This document shows, piece by piece, positions 1 through 8,784 of a stretch of DNA of 64,000 bases. Positions within the stretch are counted from its first letter, which is position 1; the number at the start of each line of letters is the position of its first letter. A program made the position numbers and the translations under genes. The notes under the pieces were generated by a model, which made no database searches, was not told where the DNA came from, and saw only the letters and a list, made by a program, of their open reading frames with translations. This DNA is from JAJDYQ01 sp942491945 (lineage in GTDB: Bacteria; Pseudomonadota; Gammaproteobacteria; JAJDYQ01), in assembly GCA_942491945.1 (NCBI GenBank), contig CALODD010000087.1, positions 1 through 64,000 on the forward strand. The letters are read 5' to 3'.

Positions 1-681
1 GGTGTATTTGACTCCGTAGCGGATAACTACGATGTGATGAATGATGTAATGTCATTCGGCATGCATCGCATATGGAAACACGTCACTGTCAATCTGTGCC
101 AGTTACGTCCCGGTAATCGCGTTATTGATCTCGCTGGTGGAACCGGTGATCTGGCCAAACGTATCTGGCCTAAAGATTGGCGATAAAGGCAAGCTTGTTA
201 TCTCTGATATCAACGCCATGCTTAGCAATGGTCGTGATCGTCTTATTGATGAAGGCATTAGCGAAGCAACGCCCATTTTGTTCAGGCCAATGCTGAAACA
301 CTGCTATTCCCAGATAACTATTTTGATGTAATTACGATTGGCTTTGGCTTTACGTAATGTCACTGAAAAAACAAAACGCCCTGCGTTCGATGTATCACTG
401 CCTGAAGCCCGGTGGTCGTTTACTGGTACTCGGAGTTTTCCAAACCAGTCGTTCCGGGCCTGGATAAAATTTACGACATGTACTCATTTTCACTATTACC
501 GAAGATGGGCAAGTTCATCGCCGATGATGAAGACAGTTATCGTTATCTCGCCGAATCGATTCGTATGCACCCTGATCAGGAAACACTCAAGGGCATGATG
601 CAGGACGCCGGTTTTGAGAACACTCAGGTTTATAAACTGACGGGCGGTATCGTCGCCGTGCACCGCGGCTATATATTCTAG
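1..681 (+). pseudogene. ubiE: ubiE, ubiquinone/menaquinone C-methyltransferase, partial and frameshifted
   Basis: The SAM-dependent C-methyltransferase of ubiquinone and menaquinone synthesis. The start lies before the window. Frame 1 carries DSVADNYDVMND and the SAM-binding loop VIDLAGGTGDLA, then stops near 183. The protein continues in other frames: GDKGKLVISDIN near 180-210, GLRNVTEK near 340-370, LEFSKPVVPGLDKIYD from about 430, ending GGIVAVHRGYIF at 681. Restoring one reading frame needs several single-base changes, mostly in short runs (an extra t before tacgtaatg, an extra a in the run near 368, an extra g near 432). This looks like low-quality sequence at a contig end rather than ancient decay, because the residues themselves are well conserved. 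Identity is sure; whether the gene is really broken is not. Confidence 0.85.
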
Positions 682-692
682 AGAGATATTAC

Positions 693-1118
693 GTGTCGGA
701 GTGTTGCACCAGCCAGAACAAGGCAGCCAAAGTGAACGCTCACCGCTGCCCGGTTAATGGCATGCGATATAAGTCTGTTTCGTTAAAAACCATCTATCAT
801 CAGATAAGCCATCCCTGGACATTGCATCCAGAAACAGAGAACTATTACTACTGTGATGATCCGAGCTGCGACGTTGTGTATTTCGGACAGGATGATTCGG
901 TCATTACAACAAATCAGCTAAGAACATCTATTGGCAGTAAACAGTCAGATGACTCTGCAACGCTCTGCTACTGCTTCGGCATTACGCTGAAAGATTACGA
1001 ACAAAAACCCAGCCTGAAAGAGTTTGTTACACAACAAACCATCTCGGGAACCTGCGACTGCCTGACTCATAACCCCTCAGGCAAATGCTGTCTAAAAGAC
1101 TTTCCGGTTATCCAATGA
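693..1118 (+). CDS. CopZ N-terminal-like zinc/[2Fe-2S]-binding protein
   Basis: A small cysteine-rich protein of 141 residues. The pattern matches the zinc-binding and [2Fe-2S]-binding domain found at the N-terminus of Archaeoglobus CopZ and in stand-alone bacterial proteins: an early CC and a C-P-V-N-G segment, then YYYCDDPSCDVVYF, then CYCFG, then CDCLTHNPSGKCCL near the end. No signal peptide is visible, so it is probably cytoplasmic. In CopZ the domain is redox active and linked to copper delivery; here no copper gene is adjacent. Its stop overlaps the ubiJ start by 4 bp (ATGA), so the two are translationally coupled and the gene is part of the ubi run. Its role there is unknown. Confidence 0.75.
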   Translation: MSECCTSQNKAAKVNAHRCPVNGMRYKSVSLKTIYHQISHPWTLHPETENYYYCDDPSCDVVYFGQDDSVITTNQLRTSIGSKQSDDSATLCYCFGITLKDYEQKPSLKEFVTQQTISGTCDCLTHNPSGKCCLKDFPVIQ

Positions 1119-1720
1119 AATTACCTGGCGTTGCACTGGCCACGGTTGAAACCGCATTCAATCGCCTCATTACCGAACAACCCGGCGTTGTTTCTGACAG
1201 CCTGATTAATCGCTGTGTCTGTATTCATCTCACCGGAATCGATATCCAGTTGTACTATCGTTTCTTAACTGACCATGTTGTTGTACTCGACGAATACGAT
1301 ACTGAACCCGATGCGACCATCAAAGGCACACCAGTCGCCTTGGCCTCGGCAGGCATGGGCGGCAGCGCCAATACCCAGGACCTGCAGCTTTCTGGTGATC
1401 TGCAAATCGCACAGGCCTTTGAAAAGTTGCTAAAAGATATCGATCCAGACTGGGAAGAATGGTTGTCACGTTATACCGGAGATGCGATTGCATTTCGTAT
1501 TGGCGAAACTATTCGAGGGTTCCAGCAATGGGGGCAACAGGCCGCCAACTCTTTTCAGGAAGATCTGCGGGATTACCTGCAAATCGAAACCGAGATGTTA
1601 CCGGTTGCCCGAGAAGTCGATGGTTTTAATCGTAACGTCGATGAATTCAGAGCCGCTGTTGAACGTTTTGAGATGCGCGTTGATCGCTTCCTCAGAAAAC
1701 AGGAACCTGAAAACTCATGA
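1115..1720 (+). CDS. ubiJ: UbiJ, ubiquinone biosynthesis accessory factor (SCP2 domain)
   Basis: 201 residues starting MKLPGVALATVETAFNRLI. The N-terminal half is an SCP2-type lipid-binding domain with the usual central stretch DATIKGTPVALA and LQLSGDLQIAQAFEKLL; the C-terminal part, from about residue 130, is helical and ends in a charged coiled-coil-like segment. UbiJ binds lipid intermediates in the aerobic ubiquinone assembly complex together with UbiK, which is also in this window at 48.3 kb. I chose 1115 because an upstream ATG at 1085 would overlap the previous gene by 34 bp, whereas 1115 gives the 4-bp ATGA overlap usual in operons. The next gene, ubiB, overlaps by the same ATGA arrangement, the standard gammaproteobacterial order. 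Confidence 0.9.
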   Translation: MKLPGVALATVETAFNRLITEQPGVVSDSLINRCVCIHLTGIDIQLYYRFLTDHVVVLDEYDTEPDATIKGTPVALASAGMGGSANTQDLQLSGDLQIAQAFEKLLKDIDPDWEEWLSRYTGDAIAFRIGETIRGFQQWGQQAANSFQEDLRDYLQIETEMLPVAREVDGFNRNVDEFRAAVERFEMRVDRFLRKQEPENS

Positions 1721-3360
1721 ACGGCTTACAGCAGTTTTTCAGACTCCTCCTGATCAACCGTGTTCTGGTTCGACATGGCCTGGATGAAATTGTTTTAGCG
1801 GCGCATATCTTACGTCCGGTTCGTTTTCTGATTTATCTTGCACCGTGGAACTGGATACGTCGCCGGAAAGGCCCTCGTGGAAAACGTATCCGCGAAGCAC
1901 TGGAAGACCTTGGCCCGATCTTTATCAAGTTCGGGCAAATGCTCTCCACACGCCGCGACTTATTGCCCGGAGACATTGCAGAAGAACTCGCTCTGCTACA
2001 GGACAAGGTTCCACCGTTTCCCGGCAAGCAGGCCCGGAAGATTATCGAAACATCGCTCAAGCAACCCATTGAAGAGTTGTTCGATGAATTTGATGAGACA
2101 CCACTCGCTTCGGCTTCTATCGCACAGGTTCATACCGCTCGTTTAAAGAACGGCAAAGAAGTCGTTGTTAAGGTCTTGCGTCCGGATGTTGAGCGCTGGA
2201 TACACCATGACCTCGGCGTTCTATTCACGATCGCCAAACTGGCGGAACGATACTGGAGTGAAGGCAAACGACTACGCCCCGTTGAAGTCGTTGTGGAATA
2301 TCAGAAGACATTACTCGATGAACTCGATCTCATGCGCGAGGCCGCTAACGCGACACAACTCAGACGTAATTTTGAAGGTTCCGATCTTTTATACGTCCCT
2401 GAAGTTTACTGGGACTACAGTCGCAAGGCTGTCATGGTGATGGAACGTATTAACGGTATTCCTATTGGCGACATGGACGCACTACGCGCAGCCAATGTAA
2501 ATTTCCGTGAGCTATCCGAACGCGGTGTCGAAATCTTTTTCTCACAGGTGTTTCGCGATAACTTTTTTCATGCCGATATGCATCCGGGCAATATCTTTGT
2601 CGATGTCAGTAATCCGGATAAACCCAAATATATGGCGGTCGACTTCGGCATCATGGGCAGCTTGTCACCATCCGACAAACGTTACCTCGCCGAAAACTTC
2701 ATGGCCTTTTTTGATCGTGATTACTTCCGCGTCGCGCAGCTACATGTCGATTCACGCTGGGTACCCGAAGATACCCGTGTTGATGAATTCGAAGCATCTA
2801 TCAGAACAGTCTGTGAACCCATCTTTGAAAGACCATTAAAAGACATTTCTTTCGGACAGTTACTCCTTCGACTCTTCCAGACTGCACGACGGTTTAATAT
2901 GGAAGTACAACCGCAGCTCGTCCTGTTACAGAAGACCTTGCTGAATATCGAAGGCCTTGGTCGCACCTTATATGATGAACTTGACCTCTGGGTTACCGCC
3001 AAACCGTTTCTGGAAAACTGGATGCAGGACCAGGTTGGTCATCGCGCGCTAATCAAACAACTCAAACACGAATTACCACTCTGGGGGGAAAAGCTCCCGC
3101 AGCTACCGTTACTCGCACATCAGTTATTAAAAGATGCCAACGAAGGTAAATTAAAAATTCGAATGCGCGAAGACGATATGGAAAGAATCCAGAATCAAAT
3201 CGCTGAAGGCAATAAGAAACGCAACCGCGCCATTACTGGTAGTGGGCTATGTGTGACCTCCGCCGTGTTATACGGAACCAGCGCATTAACAGTATGGGCA
3301 CCAGCTATTATTGCTGTCATCGGAATTGGTTTACTCATCAATAGCAATAGCGATGACTAA
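1717..3360 (+). CDS. ubiB: UbiB, ubiquinone biosynthesis protein kinase-like ATPase
   Basis: 547 residues, the normal length. An atypical kinase-fold ATPase of the ABC1/ADCK/UbiB family needed for aerobic ubiquinone synthesis at the inner membrane. Diagnostic features are the KxGQ motif in FIKFGQMLSTRRDLLP, the alanine-rich loop PLASASIAQVHTARL, the catalytic-loop-like DNFFHADMHPGN and the metal-binding VDFGIMG. Two hydrophobic helices close the protein (from about residue 500), the usual membrane anchor. ATG overlaps the ubiJ stop by 4 bp. The sequence is intact in contrast to ubiE upstream. Confidence 0.95.
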   Translation: MNGLQQFFRLLLINRVLVRHGLDEIVLAAHILRPVRFLIYLAPWNWIRRRKGPRGKRIREALEDLGPIFIKFGQMLSTRRDLLPGDIAEELALLQDKVPPFPGKQARKIIETSLKQPIEELFDEFDETPLASASIAQVHTARLKNGKEVVVKVLRPDVERWIHHDLGVLFTIAKLAERYWSEGKRLRPVEVVVEYQKTLLDELDLMREAANATQLRRNFEGSDLLYVPEVYWDYSRKAVMVMERINGIPIGDMDALRAANVNFRELSERGVEIFFSQVFRDNFFHADMHPGNIFVDVSNPDKPKYMAVDFGIMGSLSPSDKRYLAENFMAFFDRDYFRVAQLHVDSRWVPEDTRVDEFEASIRTVCEPIFERPLKDISFGQLLLRLFQTARRFNMEVQPQLVLLQKTLLNIEGLGRTLYDELDLWVTAKPFLENWMQDQVGHRALIKQLKHELPLWGEKLPQLPLLAHQLLKDANEGKLKIRMREDDMERIQNQIAEGNKKRNRAITGSGLCVTSAVLYGTSALTVWAPAIIAVIGIGLLINSNSDD

Positions 3361-3688
3361 GGAAGAATTTCTTTCTACTCTCACCACTCTGGTTGAGTCC
3401 AATGGCACTCAACAACAGCTCAAACAACTGATCACCGACTACGGTTCTGAAACACCAGATAATCTGGAAGCAGGTAAACACCTTGAGTTCGTCGAACGCA
3501 ATCAGTACCGCGGCGTCGGCAGTCACAACCACCTGTTATCCGATGTTCTCAATACGCTCGAATGCACAGAGCTACCACCTTACATTAAAGAAGAATTCCC
3601 TGACCTCAGTCAGAAAGAATGGGAATCACTACTCCGTATGGCAACCCTCATTGCCTCTGCCATGGAAACACGTATCAAACCAGAGTGA
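3353..3688 (+). CDS. Conserved hypothetical protein downstream of ubiB
   Basis: 111 residues starting MTKEEFLSTLTTLVESNG, acidic, soluble, without signal peptide or membrane segment. I do not recognise a family. The ATG at 3353 overlaps the last codons of ubiB by 8 bp, which makes it a likely member of the ubi operon; a longer in-frame extension back to 3311 would run deeper into ubiB and is less likely. A cluster of His/Asn (RGVGSHNHL near residue 60) and a C-terminal helix are the only visible features. Confidence 0.6.
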   Translation: MTKEEFLSTLTTLVESNGTQQQLKQLITDYGSETPDNLEAGKHLEFVERNQYRGVGSHNHLLSDVLNTLECTELPPYIKEEFPDLSQKEWESLLRMATLIASAMETRIKPE

Positions 3689-3741
3689 ACTTTTTCAAAT
3701 ACGCTCACTCCAAAACGCAAACTCAACACAAGAACAACATC

Positions 3742-4212
3742 ATGAAAAAGATCATTCTGTTAGCTGCTTCCCATACCGCTGTTCTCGCATTCGGTTTCGC
3801 ACTCGGTATTTACATGCTGCCAATTCTCACCGCACCGGACGCACCGACTCAGGCCGAAGTCATGCAAACCGCAAAAGACGCAACATATACAACCACCTTT
3901 AAACGTGACCTTAAAGGCAGTGATGCTTTTCACTGGGGTGATGGTGAATTATCGATTGGCAGTAACAACGTTTCGTTTATGGGTGAACTCGCCCCCGGCC
4001 CTGATTACATACTCTATCTGGCACCAAAATACGTCGAAGATGAGGCTGAGTTTACTGCAGTAAAAGAGCAGTCTGTACAAGTCGGTAACGTAAAGACCTT
4101 TGACAATTTTATTGTGAACCTGCCTGAATCAATCAACCCTGCTGACTACACCACAGCCGTTGTCTGGTGTGAGAGTTTTGGAGAATTTATTTCTGCAGGA
4201 AAATATCGATAG
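3742..4212 (+). CDS. DM13-domain protein with N-terminal membrane anchor
   Basis: 156 residues. Residues 1-25 form a hydrophobic signal or anchor (MKKIILLAASHTAVLAFGFALGIYML), followed by a DM13 domain: TFKRDLKGSDAFHWGDGELSIG, YILYLAPK, VGNVKTFDNFIVNLP, and a conserved VVWCESFGEFISAGKY end. DM13 domains have a single conserved cysteine and are proposed to act in extracytoplasmic redox chemistry; substrate unknown. The ATG at 3742 gives a clean signal sequence; the in-frame extension to 3619 would overlap the preceding gene. No operon partner other than the ubi run. Confidence 0.75.
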   Translation: MKKIILLAASHTAVLAFGFALGIYMLPILTAPDAPTQAEVMQTAKDATYTTTFKRDLKGSDAFHWGDGELSIGSNNVSFMGELAPGPDYILYLAPKYVEDEAEFTAVKEQSVQVGNVKTFDNFIVNLPESINPADYTTAVVWCESFGEFISAGKYR

Positions 4213-4350
4213 CTTTGATAACGTAACAAAGCTCAACTCAATATAATCAAAGCCAAACTAACTACGGCCATTCAGCGAGATTATTTGAATGCGCCTTATT
4301 AGTACAAATGGGACAGTCAGTAACTAACTTAATATTTCTTTAAAGCGGTC

Positions 4351-4419
4351 ATTCAACGACCAGTTGAGGGGCGCGACGTCAAGAGCGTCCAAGTAAGCGT
4401 AGCGAACGCTTTGTTATGC
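4351..4419 (-). other. Integron attC recombination site 1
   Basis: Read on the minus strand the site starts with GCATAAC and ends with GTTGAAT, the latter fitting the attC core consensus GTTRRRY. Between them lies an imperfectly self-complementary stretch with AAGCG..CGCTT pairing. The stop codon of the cassette gene lies inside the outer GCATAAC. GCATAAC is complementary to GTTATGC at the other end of the cassette (5229-5235), exactly what a circularised cassette requires. The inner stem is less clear than in site 2. Confidence 0.6.
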
Positions 4420-5221
4420 ATGCAATACATTATGTAACAAGAATTTAGCTTCAGTGTAGATATTCATAGCTTTTTTATCTTTAGAAAGTAAACCGTCAAA
4501 ATATGCTGCATAATTCATATCAACCATATCATTTCTAATTTTCTTAGGACTCACGCCTTTAGCTCCCCCCTTCAGATATCCAATGAATCGACAGCAAATA
4601 CATGCAGAGGGCATACCTGAATATAAATGAAGTTGTAAGATCACACTGCCTTGGAAAATGCTTAACATTTGGATGATGCGAAAACAGTAACTCAGAGAGT
4701 TCAAGAATATTCTCGAGTATCTTTTTTATCATAGATACAGAATATGGTTCCTTCTTCCTAAATATTCTAAGTTCTTGTTGCGTGTAATTTGCAGAAATCT
4801 CGGTAATTGCAGTAATAATGTCCTCGGCGTCATTAAGAATCCTATCCATGTGCCCATTAGCATCCTTCCCAAGGCTTAATAAAGACTTTTGCCTTCTTTC
4901 GTCACCATTCTCTGCCTTATGTAGATCTTTGCAATATTCTATAAACCCTTTAGTTTGAGATCTGTCAATGAAACGTTTCAATAATCCTTTTTCATGAGAC
5001 CTTAATCCAGATACGGCAGCTGTGCCTTTTAATACAATCACTTGATCAGGGTAGCGACACAACAAACACATTGATTTAAAAATGCTCTCTAGTGTGTTGC
5101 CTTTATACGCCTCCATTGCTGCATAATCAGTCAACACCGCATAGTTTGTTCTTGAACTCGATAAATAGGTATCGAGCTCTGATACTTGTAGATAATTTGA
5201 GTCAACTACCTTCCTCATCAT
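4414..5221 (-). pseudogene. Integron cassette gene 1, possible PIN-like protein, frameshifted
   Basis: The first reading frame runs 220 residues from 5221 (MMRKVVDSNYLQVSELDTYL) and stops at 4559 after a run of six G on the coding strand (plus-strand C run near 4565-4570). Dropping one G continues the protein into EGGAKGVSPKKIRNDMVDMN and ends it at 4414 inside attC site 1, for about 268 residues. So there is either a single-base insertion in a homopolymer or a sequencing error. The start VVDSNYL with later VLTDYAAMEAYKG is reminiscent of PIN-like nucleases, but I cannot align a full acidic triad. Only 13 bases separate the ATG from the cassette recombination point, typical of integron cassettes. 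No promoter of its own is evident. Confidence 0.6.
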
Positions 5222-5228
5222 TTAGTAT

Positions 5229-5313
5229 GCATAACGCCTAATTCATCGGGAGCAAAAAGCATAGCGAGGTACGAGCGACGCTTTTTGCTATCCGGTGGAA
5301 TATCTTGTTAGGC
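5229..5313 (-). other. Integron attC recombination site 2
   Basis: Minus strand begins GCCTAAC (RYYYAAC) and ends GTTATGC. The 85-bp site folds into a long imperfect hairpin: ATTCCACCGG pairs with CCCGATGAAT and AGCAAAAAGC pairs perfectly with GCTTTTTGCT across a short loop, with unpaired bases on one side. This is the signature of attC sites folded for integrase. GCCTAAC is complementary to the GTTAGGC found at the start of the same cassette (5737-5743). Confidence 0.85.
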
Positions 5314-5318
5314 ATTTT

Positions 5319-5723
5319 CTATTTAGCCCTCACATGATGATCTACTTTCCCGTCACGTATAGATTCATACAACACCCATCCCCTTTCAACAATACGCTCA
5401 TCACTAACTATATCCGCACAGTCAGAATAGCGCGCGTGGACTTTGTAACCATACTTCTCAGTTAAGTCAGGATTAGGAATTATATGGAAGAAAGCCTCTG
5501 CATATCTCGCCACAGGATGGTTTTCATTATCAATAGCATCTGGTTTAATCGTGATTATGTTTTCTTTCGTTTCGATTGAGTATTCACGGTCAGAACATTT
5601 TTGATTATCAATTATTCTTATAGTGAAGTACGGCGGATTCATAGCCTTTGATATGGAAGTCGCGACGCTCCCGCTGACCACACCGAATATAAATACAACT
5701 ACAAAGATTATAAACCACTTCAT
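5319..5723 (-). CDS. Integron cassette gene 2, membrane-anchored hypothetical protein
   Basis: 134 residues. An N-terminal hydrophobic segment (FIIFVVVFIFGVVSGSVA, residues 4-21) is followed by a hydrophilic domain with two cysteines (QKCSDREY, YSDCADIV) that probably faces the periplasm. No family recognised. The gene fills its cassette: the ATG lies 14 bases after the GTTAGGC core and the stop 6 bases before attC site 2. Orphan cassette genes encoding small membrane proteins are common in chromosomal integrons. Confidence 0.7.
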   Translation of the reverse strand: MKWFIIFVVVFIFGVVSGSVATSISKAMNPPYFTIRIIDNQKCSDREYSIETKENIITIKPDAIDNENHPVARYAEAFFHIIPNPDLTEKYGYKVHARYSDCADIVSDERIVERGWVLYESIRDGKVDHHVRAK

Positions 5724-5736
5724 TTCGATAGTTTCT

Positions 5737-5743
5737 GCCTAAC
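5737..5743 (-). other. GTTAGGC recombination core at the upstream edge of the cassette pair (attI-like or attC end)
   Basis: On the minus strand the context reads AGCAAGTTAGGC, then the cassette 2 leader. The heptamer fits GTTRRRY and the preceding bases resemble the right end of an attI site (CAAAGTTAGGC in class 1 integrons). No hairpin partner is evident upstream, so attI is somewhat more likely than attC, but no integrase gene follows on the other side. Confidence 0.45.
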
Positions 5744-6123
5744 TTGCTAATAAGCGGCACAGATTTTGCGTCCTATTATTTCCATATACAGAGCTTTTTT
5801 TGCGCTGTATTACGGTATTAAAGGCAAAAGGGAGAAACCCATCATATATTAGTGGAATATATATCAACATAATTGGGATAATACCTTATCCAGAAATCCA
5901 TGAAATATCAGAGGTAAAATTAGTCACTATTCGTAAGTGTGTCGAACGGCAACTTCTGCCACTCTACTGACTCTCGCTGAACGGCTGCTCTGTGTCGATT
6001 ATGCCCTGTCATAGCATACAGGTCGAACGTCCTCTTTCTGGCCATGCTTCCTGCACCCATGCTCACTGCTACAAACTGATATCATCTAGATAGCCTTTAC
6101 ACGAATCATCATGATTGAACACT
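5744..6123. other. Non-coding stretch between cassettes and hydrolase gene
   Basis: About 380 bp without a credible gene. An inverted repeat ATACAGAGC / GCGCTGTAT around a T7 loop lies at 5786-5810. I looked for an integrase remnant here and saw none. The A+T-rich part near 5840-5890 may hold promoters. Confidence 0.4.
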
Positions 6124-6795
6124 ATGCATACTATCGTCAGGTTCTGCGTCCTACTTTTCACACTTGTTGCCCCATATTCAATTCAGGCTGAATCACCGGA
6201 AGGTTCTATATACCTGGATGGCGGCGACTCTAAATCCGCTTTAATTCTTGCTCATGGTCGCGGCAAACACCCTCGCTGGAAAGTCGTCGAGCCATTACGT
6301 ATTGCTGTAAATGATGAGCTAGGCTGGCATACGCTTTCATTACAGTTACCAAACAATGACAACCGGCACTGGAAGGAGTATGCCGATGACTTTCCTCGTG
6401 CGAACGAGATCTTTCTTGATGCCATTCGTTTTCTTAAAGATGAAAAAGGTGTCGATACCATTTATCTGATGGGTCACAGCATGGGCAGCCGAATGGCTAG
6501 TTCTTTCGTTAGCGATCACCCGGACACTGGCCTTGCCGGACTCATTATTGCGGGTTGCCGCAACAATGGTGGCCCACCCTTCGATTGCGAAATGAATATC
6601 GAAAGCATCCAAATGCCTATTCTGGATATCTGGGGTGGAAATGACGACAAAGACAGCCACGCGGCCTACGAGCGCCGTGAATTTGTTTCCGATCGATACC
6701 AACAGGTCGAGATCCCGAACGCTAATCATAAGTTCGAGGGCGAAGATGCCGCTTTTACTGCTGCCGTTATCAAGTGGCTTCAACGCGGAGAGTGA
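6124..6795 (+). CDS. Exported alpha/beta hydrolase
   Basis: 223 residues from ATG 6124 (an in-frame TTG at 6115 would add three residues). A signal peptide ends near PYSIQA. The alpha/beta-hydrolase core shows the strand-turn ALILAHGRGKHPRW, the nucleophile elbow GHSMGSR (Ser near residue 120) and a C-terminal His in NANHKF; the acid is probably Asp in WGGNDDKD. It resembles small exported esterase/hydrolase proteins in which the cap is reduced. Substrate unknown. No Shine-Dalgarno is evident at either start. The gene stands alone between the cassettes and a repeat element. Confidence 0.75.
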   Translation: MHTIVRFCVLLFTLVAPYSIQAESPEGSIYLDGGDSKSALILAHGRGKHPRWKVVEPLRIAVNDELGWHTLSLQLPNNDNRHWKEYADDFPRANEIFLDAIRFLKDEKGVDTIYLMGHSMGSRMASSFVSDHPDTGLAGLIIAGCRNNGGPPFDCEMNIESIQMPILDIWGGNDDKDSHAAYERREFVSDRYQQVEIPNANHKFEGEDAAFTAAVIKWLQRGE

Positions 6796-6860
6796 TAGCA
6801 CTGCTATGGTGCGCTGAGGTAGAATCCATCCAGCTTCAGGGATCACCCGATACTTCCATT

Positions 6861-6997
6861 CCCAGGGTTAATTTCGCTCATGGGAGTGCGAGACAAGGCA
6901 AAACGGACGAAAAGCGCAGTTTACATACAGGTAAATGAGCATTTGAGGACGTTTTTAACTCAGTATCGTGCCCCATGAGTAGAAATTAAACCCAGGG
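6861..6997. repeat. MITE-like element with terminal inverted repeats upstream of argS
   Basis: About 137 bp bounded by near-complementary ends: CCCAGGGTTAATTTC..CTCATGGG at the left and CCCATGAG..GAAATTAAACCCAGGG at the right. The inside is non-coding (gagtgcgagacaaggcaaaa, then gtttttaactcagtatcgtg). Its right end shares AGTATCGTGCC.CATGA.TAGAAATT with the shorter element at 28011-28100. It lies directly against the argS start, so it supplies the argS leader. Confidence 0.7.
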
Positions 6998-7003
6998 ACG
7001 ATT

Positions 7004-8773
7004 GTGAAAGACCAGCTCATAGAATTACTTACCTCGACTGCAAACACCCTCAAGGATGATGGCGTGTTGAATATCGAGACCATTCCGCCGCTCAAAGTTG
7101 ACCGGACGCGTGATCCGTCGCATGGCGATCTCGCCAGCAATATCGCACTCATGCTGGCCAAACCGGCGGGTATGAACCCTCGCCAGCTGGCGCAGACTAT
7201 CGTCGAGGCACTGCCGTCGGTAGACTGGGTCGAAAAGGCCGAGATTGCTGGGCCGGGCTTTATCAATTTTTTCCTGAAATCCGATGCTGCCAATGCAGTA
7301 ATTGCCAATGTGCTGGAACAGGGTGAGAACTACGGCTTCAATACTTCGGGCGAAGGCGTCAAGGTGCAGATCGAATTCGTCTCCGCCAATCCGACCGGGC
7401 CACTGCATGTTGGTCATGGGCGCGGCGCTGCCTATGGTGCTTCGCTATCGAGCCTGCTCAAAGCCAATGGCTACTCGGTTCACAATGAATATTACGTCAA
7501 TGACGCGGGGCGTCAGATGGATATCCTCGCCGCCAGTGTGTGGATGCGTTACCTGGATCTGGCTGGTGAAAAACTGCCTTTCCCGGCCAATGGCTATCAG
7601 GGCGATTACATTTGGGATATCGGCGCGACTCTGCACCGTGAAAATGGCGATGCCTTCCGCCACCCGGTAGAAACAATCCTGAATGACCTGCCAGCAGATG
7701 AACCCGATGGCGGCGATAAGGAAACCTATATCGATGCACTGATCGAACGCTGCAAGTCATTACTCGGCGATGAGAAATACAAACAGGTTCATCGTCAGGG
7801 GCTTGAGGAGATAACCGATAATATCCGCCGTGACCTGAAAGAGTTCGGCGTTGAGTATGACGAGTGGTTCCCGGAATCATCTCTGATGGAGAACAACAAG
7901 ATTCCCGAAACCATCGGTCTGTTACAACAGTCCGGTAACGTCTACGAACAAAATGGCGCCTTGTGGTTTAAATCCACTGCTTACGACGATGAGAAAGATC
8001 GCGTTGTGCAACGTGACAATGGTCTTTACACCTACTTCGCTTCCGACATTTCATATCACATGAATAAACTGGATCGTGGTTTTGATCGCCTGATTAATAT
8101 ATGGGGTGCGGACCATCACGGCTACATCCCTCGCGTACGTGCAGCGATGGCAGCACTTGGCGGCAAACCTGAACAGCTTGAAGTCATGCTGGTGCAGTTC
8201 GCCAATCTTTATGAAGGTGGCGAACAGGTCAAGATGTCGACCCGATCCGGCAACTTCGTAACCCTGCGTGAGCTGCGTAACGACGTCGGCAATGATGCGG
8301 CACGGTTCTTCTATGTCATGCGTAAGTCAGAGCAACATCTAGACTTTGATCTCGATCTGGCAAAATCTCAATCGAACGATAACCCGGTATATTACATTCA
8401 ATATGCCCACGCCCGTGTCAGTAGCGTCTTCCGTCAACTGGCAGAACGCAGCTTAAACTGGGATCAGCAACAGGGCCTCGCGTCGCTGGATAAGCTGACT
8501 GAAGAACACGAACAGGAGCTGATCAAAACCATGAGCCGCTATGCGGAACTAATTACCAAGGCCGGCGCGCAACATGAGCCCCACCAAATTACCTACTACC
8601 TGCGTGATCTGGCACAAGCCCTTCATTCTTACTACAACGCACATCAGTTTATTGTTGATGATGATGCCACGCGTAATGCACGCCTGAGTCTGATTAAAGC
8701 GGCACAGCAAATTATTCGCAATGGACTAACCATTATCGGTGTTAGTGCACCAGAAGAAATGCATCGCGATTAA
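7004..8773 (+). CDS. argS: Arginyl-tRNA synthetase
   Basis: 589 residues, usual length. Class I synthetase that charges tRNA-Arg. The N-terminal Add-1 domain carries DPSHGDLASNIALMLAK; the HIGH-type motif is NPTGPLHVGHGRGAAYG (near residue 128); the KMSKS loop is replaced by VKMSTRSGNF as is normal for bacterial ArgRS; the C-terminal DALR anticodon-binding domain ends with VIGVSAPEEM. Translation starts at GTG 7004, with AGGGA about 6 bases upstream, just after the repeat element. The SPOR gene follows 11 bp downstream, the usual gammaproteobacterial pairing. Confidence 0.97.
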   Translation: MKDQLIELLTSTANTLKDDGVLNIETIPPLKVDRTRDPSHGDLASNIALMLAKPAGMNPRQLAQTIVEALPSVDWVEKAEIAGPGFINFFLKSDAANAVIANVLEQGENYGFNTSGEGVKVQIEFVSANPTGPLHVGHGRGAAYGASLSSLLKANGYSVHNEYYVNDAGRQMDILAASVWMRYLDLAGEKLPFPANGYQGDYIWDIGATLHRENGDAFRHPVETILNDLPADEPDGGDKETYIDALIERCKSLLGDEKYKQVHRQGLEEITDNIRRDLKEFGVEYDEWFPESSLMENNKIPETIGLLQQSGNVYEQNGALWFKSTAYDDEKDRVVQRDNGLYTYFASDISYHMNKLDRGFDRLINIWGADHHGYIPRVRAAMAALGGKPEQLEVMLVQFANLYEGGEQVKMSTRSGNFVTLRELRNDVGNDAARFFYVMRKSEQHLDFDLDLAKSQSNDNPVYYIQYAHARVSSVFRQLAERSLNWDQQQGLASLDKLTEEHEQELIKTMSRYAELITKAGAQHEPHQITYYLRDLAQALHSYYNAHQFIVDDDATRNARLSLIKAAQQIIRNGLTIIGVSAPEEMHRD

Positions 8774-8784
8774 ATACAACCAGA

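Noticed and set aside
5744..6110. Integrase remnant next to the cassettes
   Set aside because: No tyrosine-recombinase motifs or frame on either strand.
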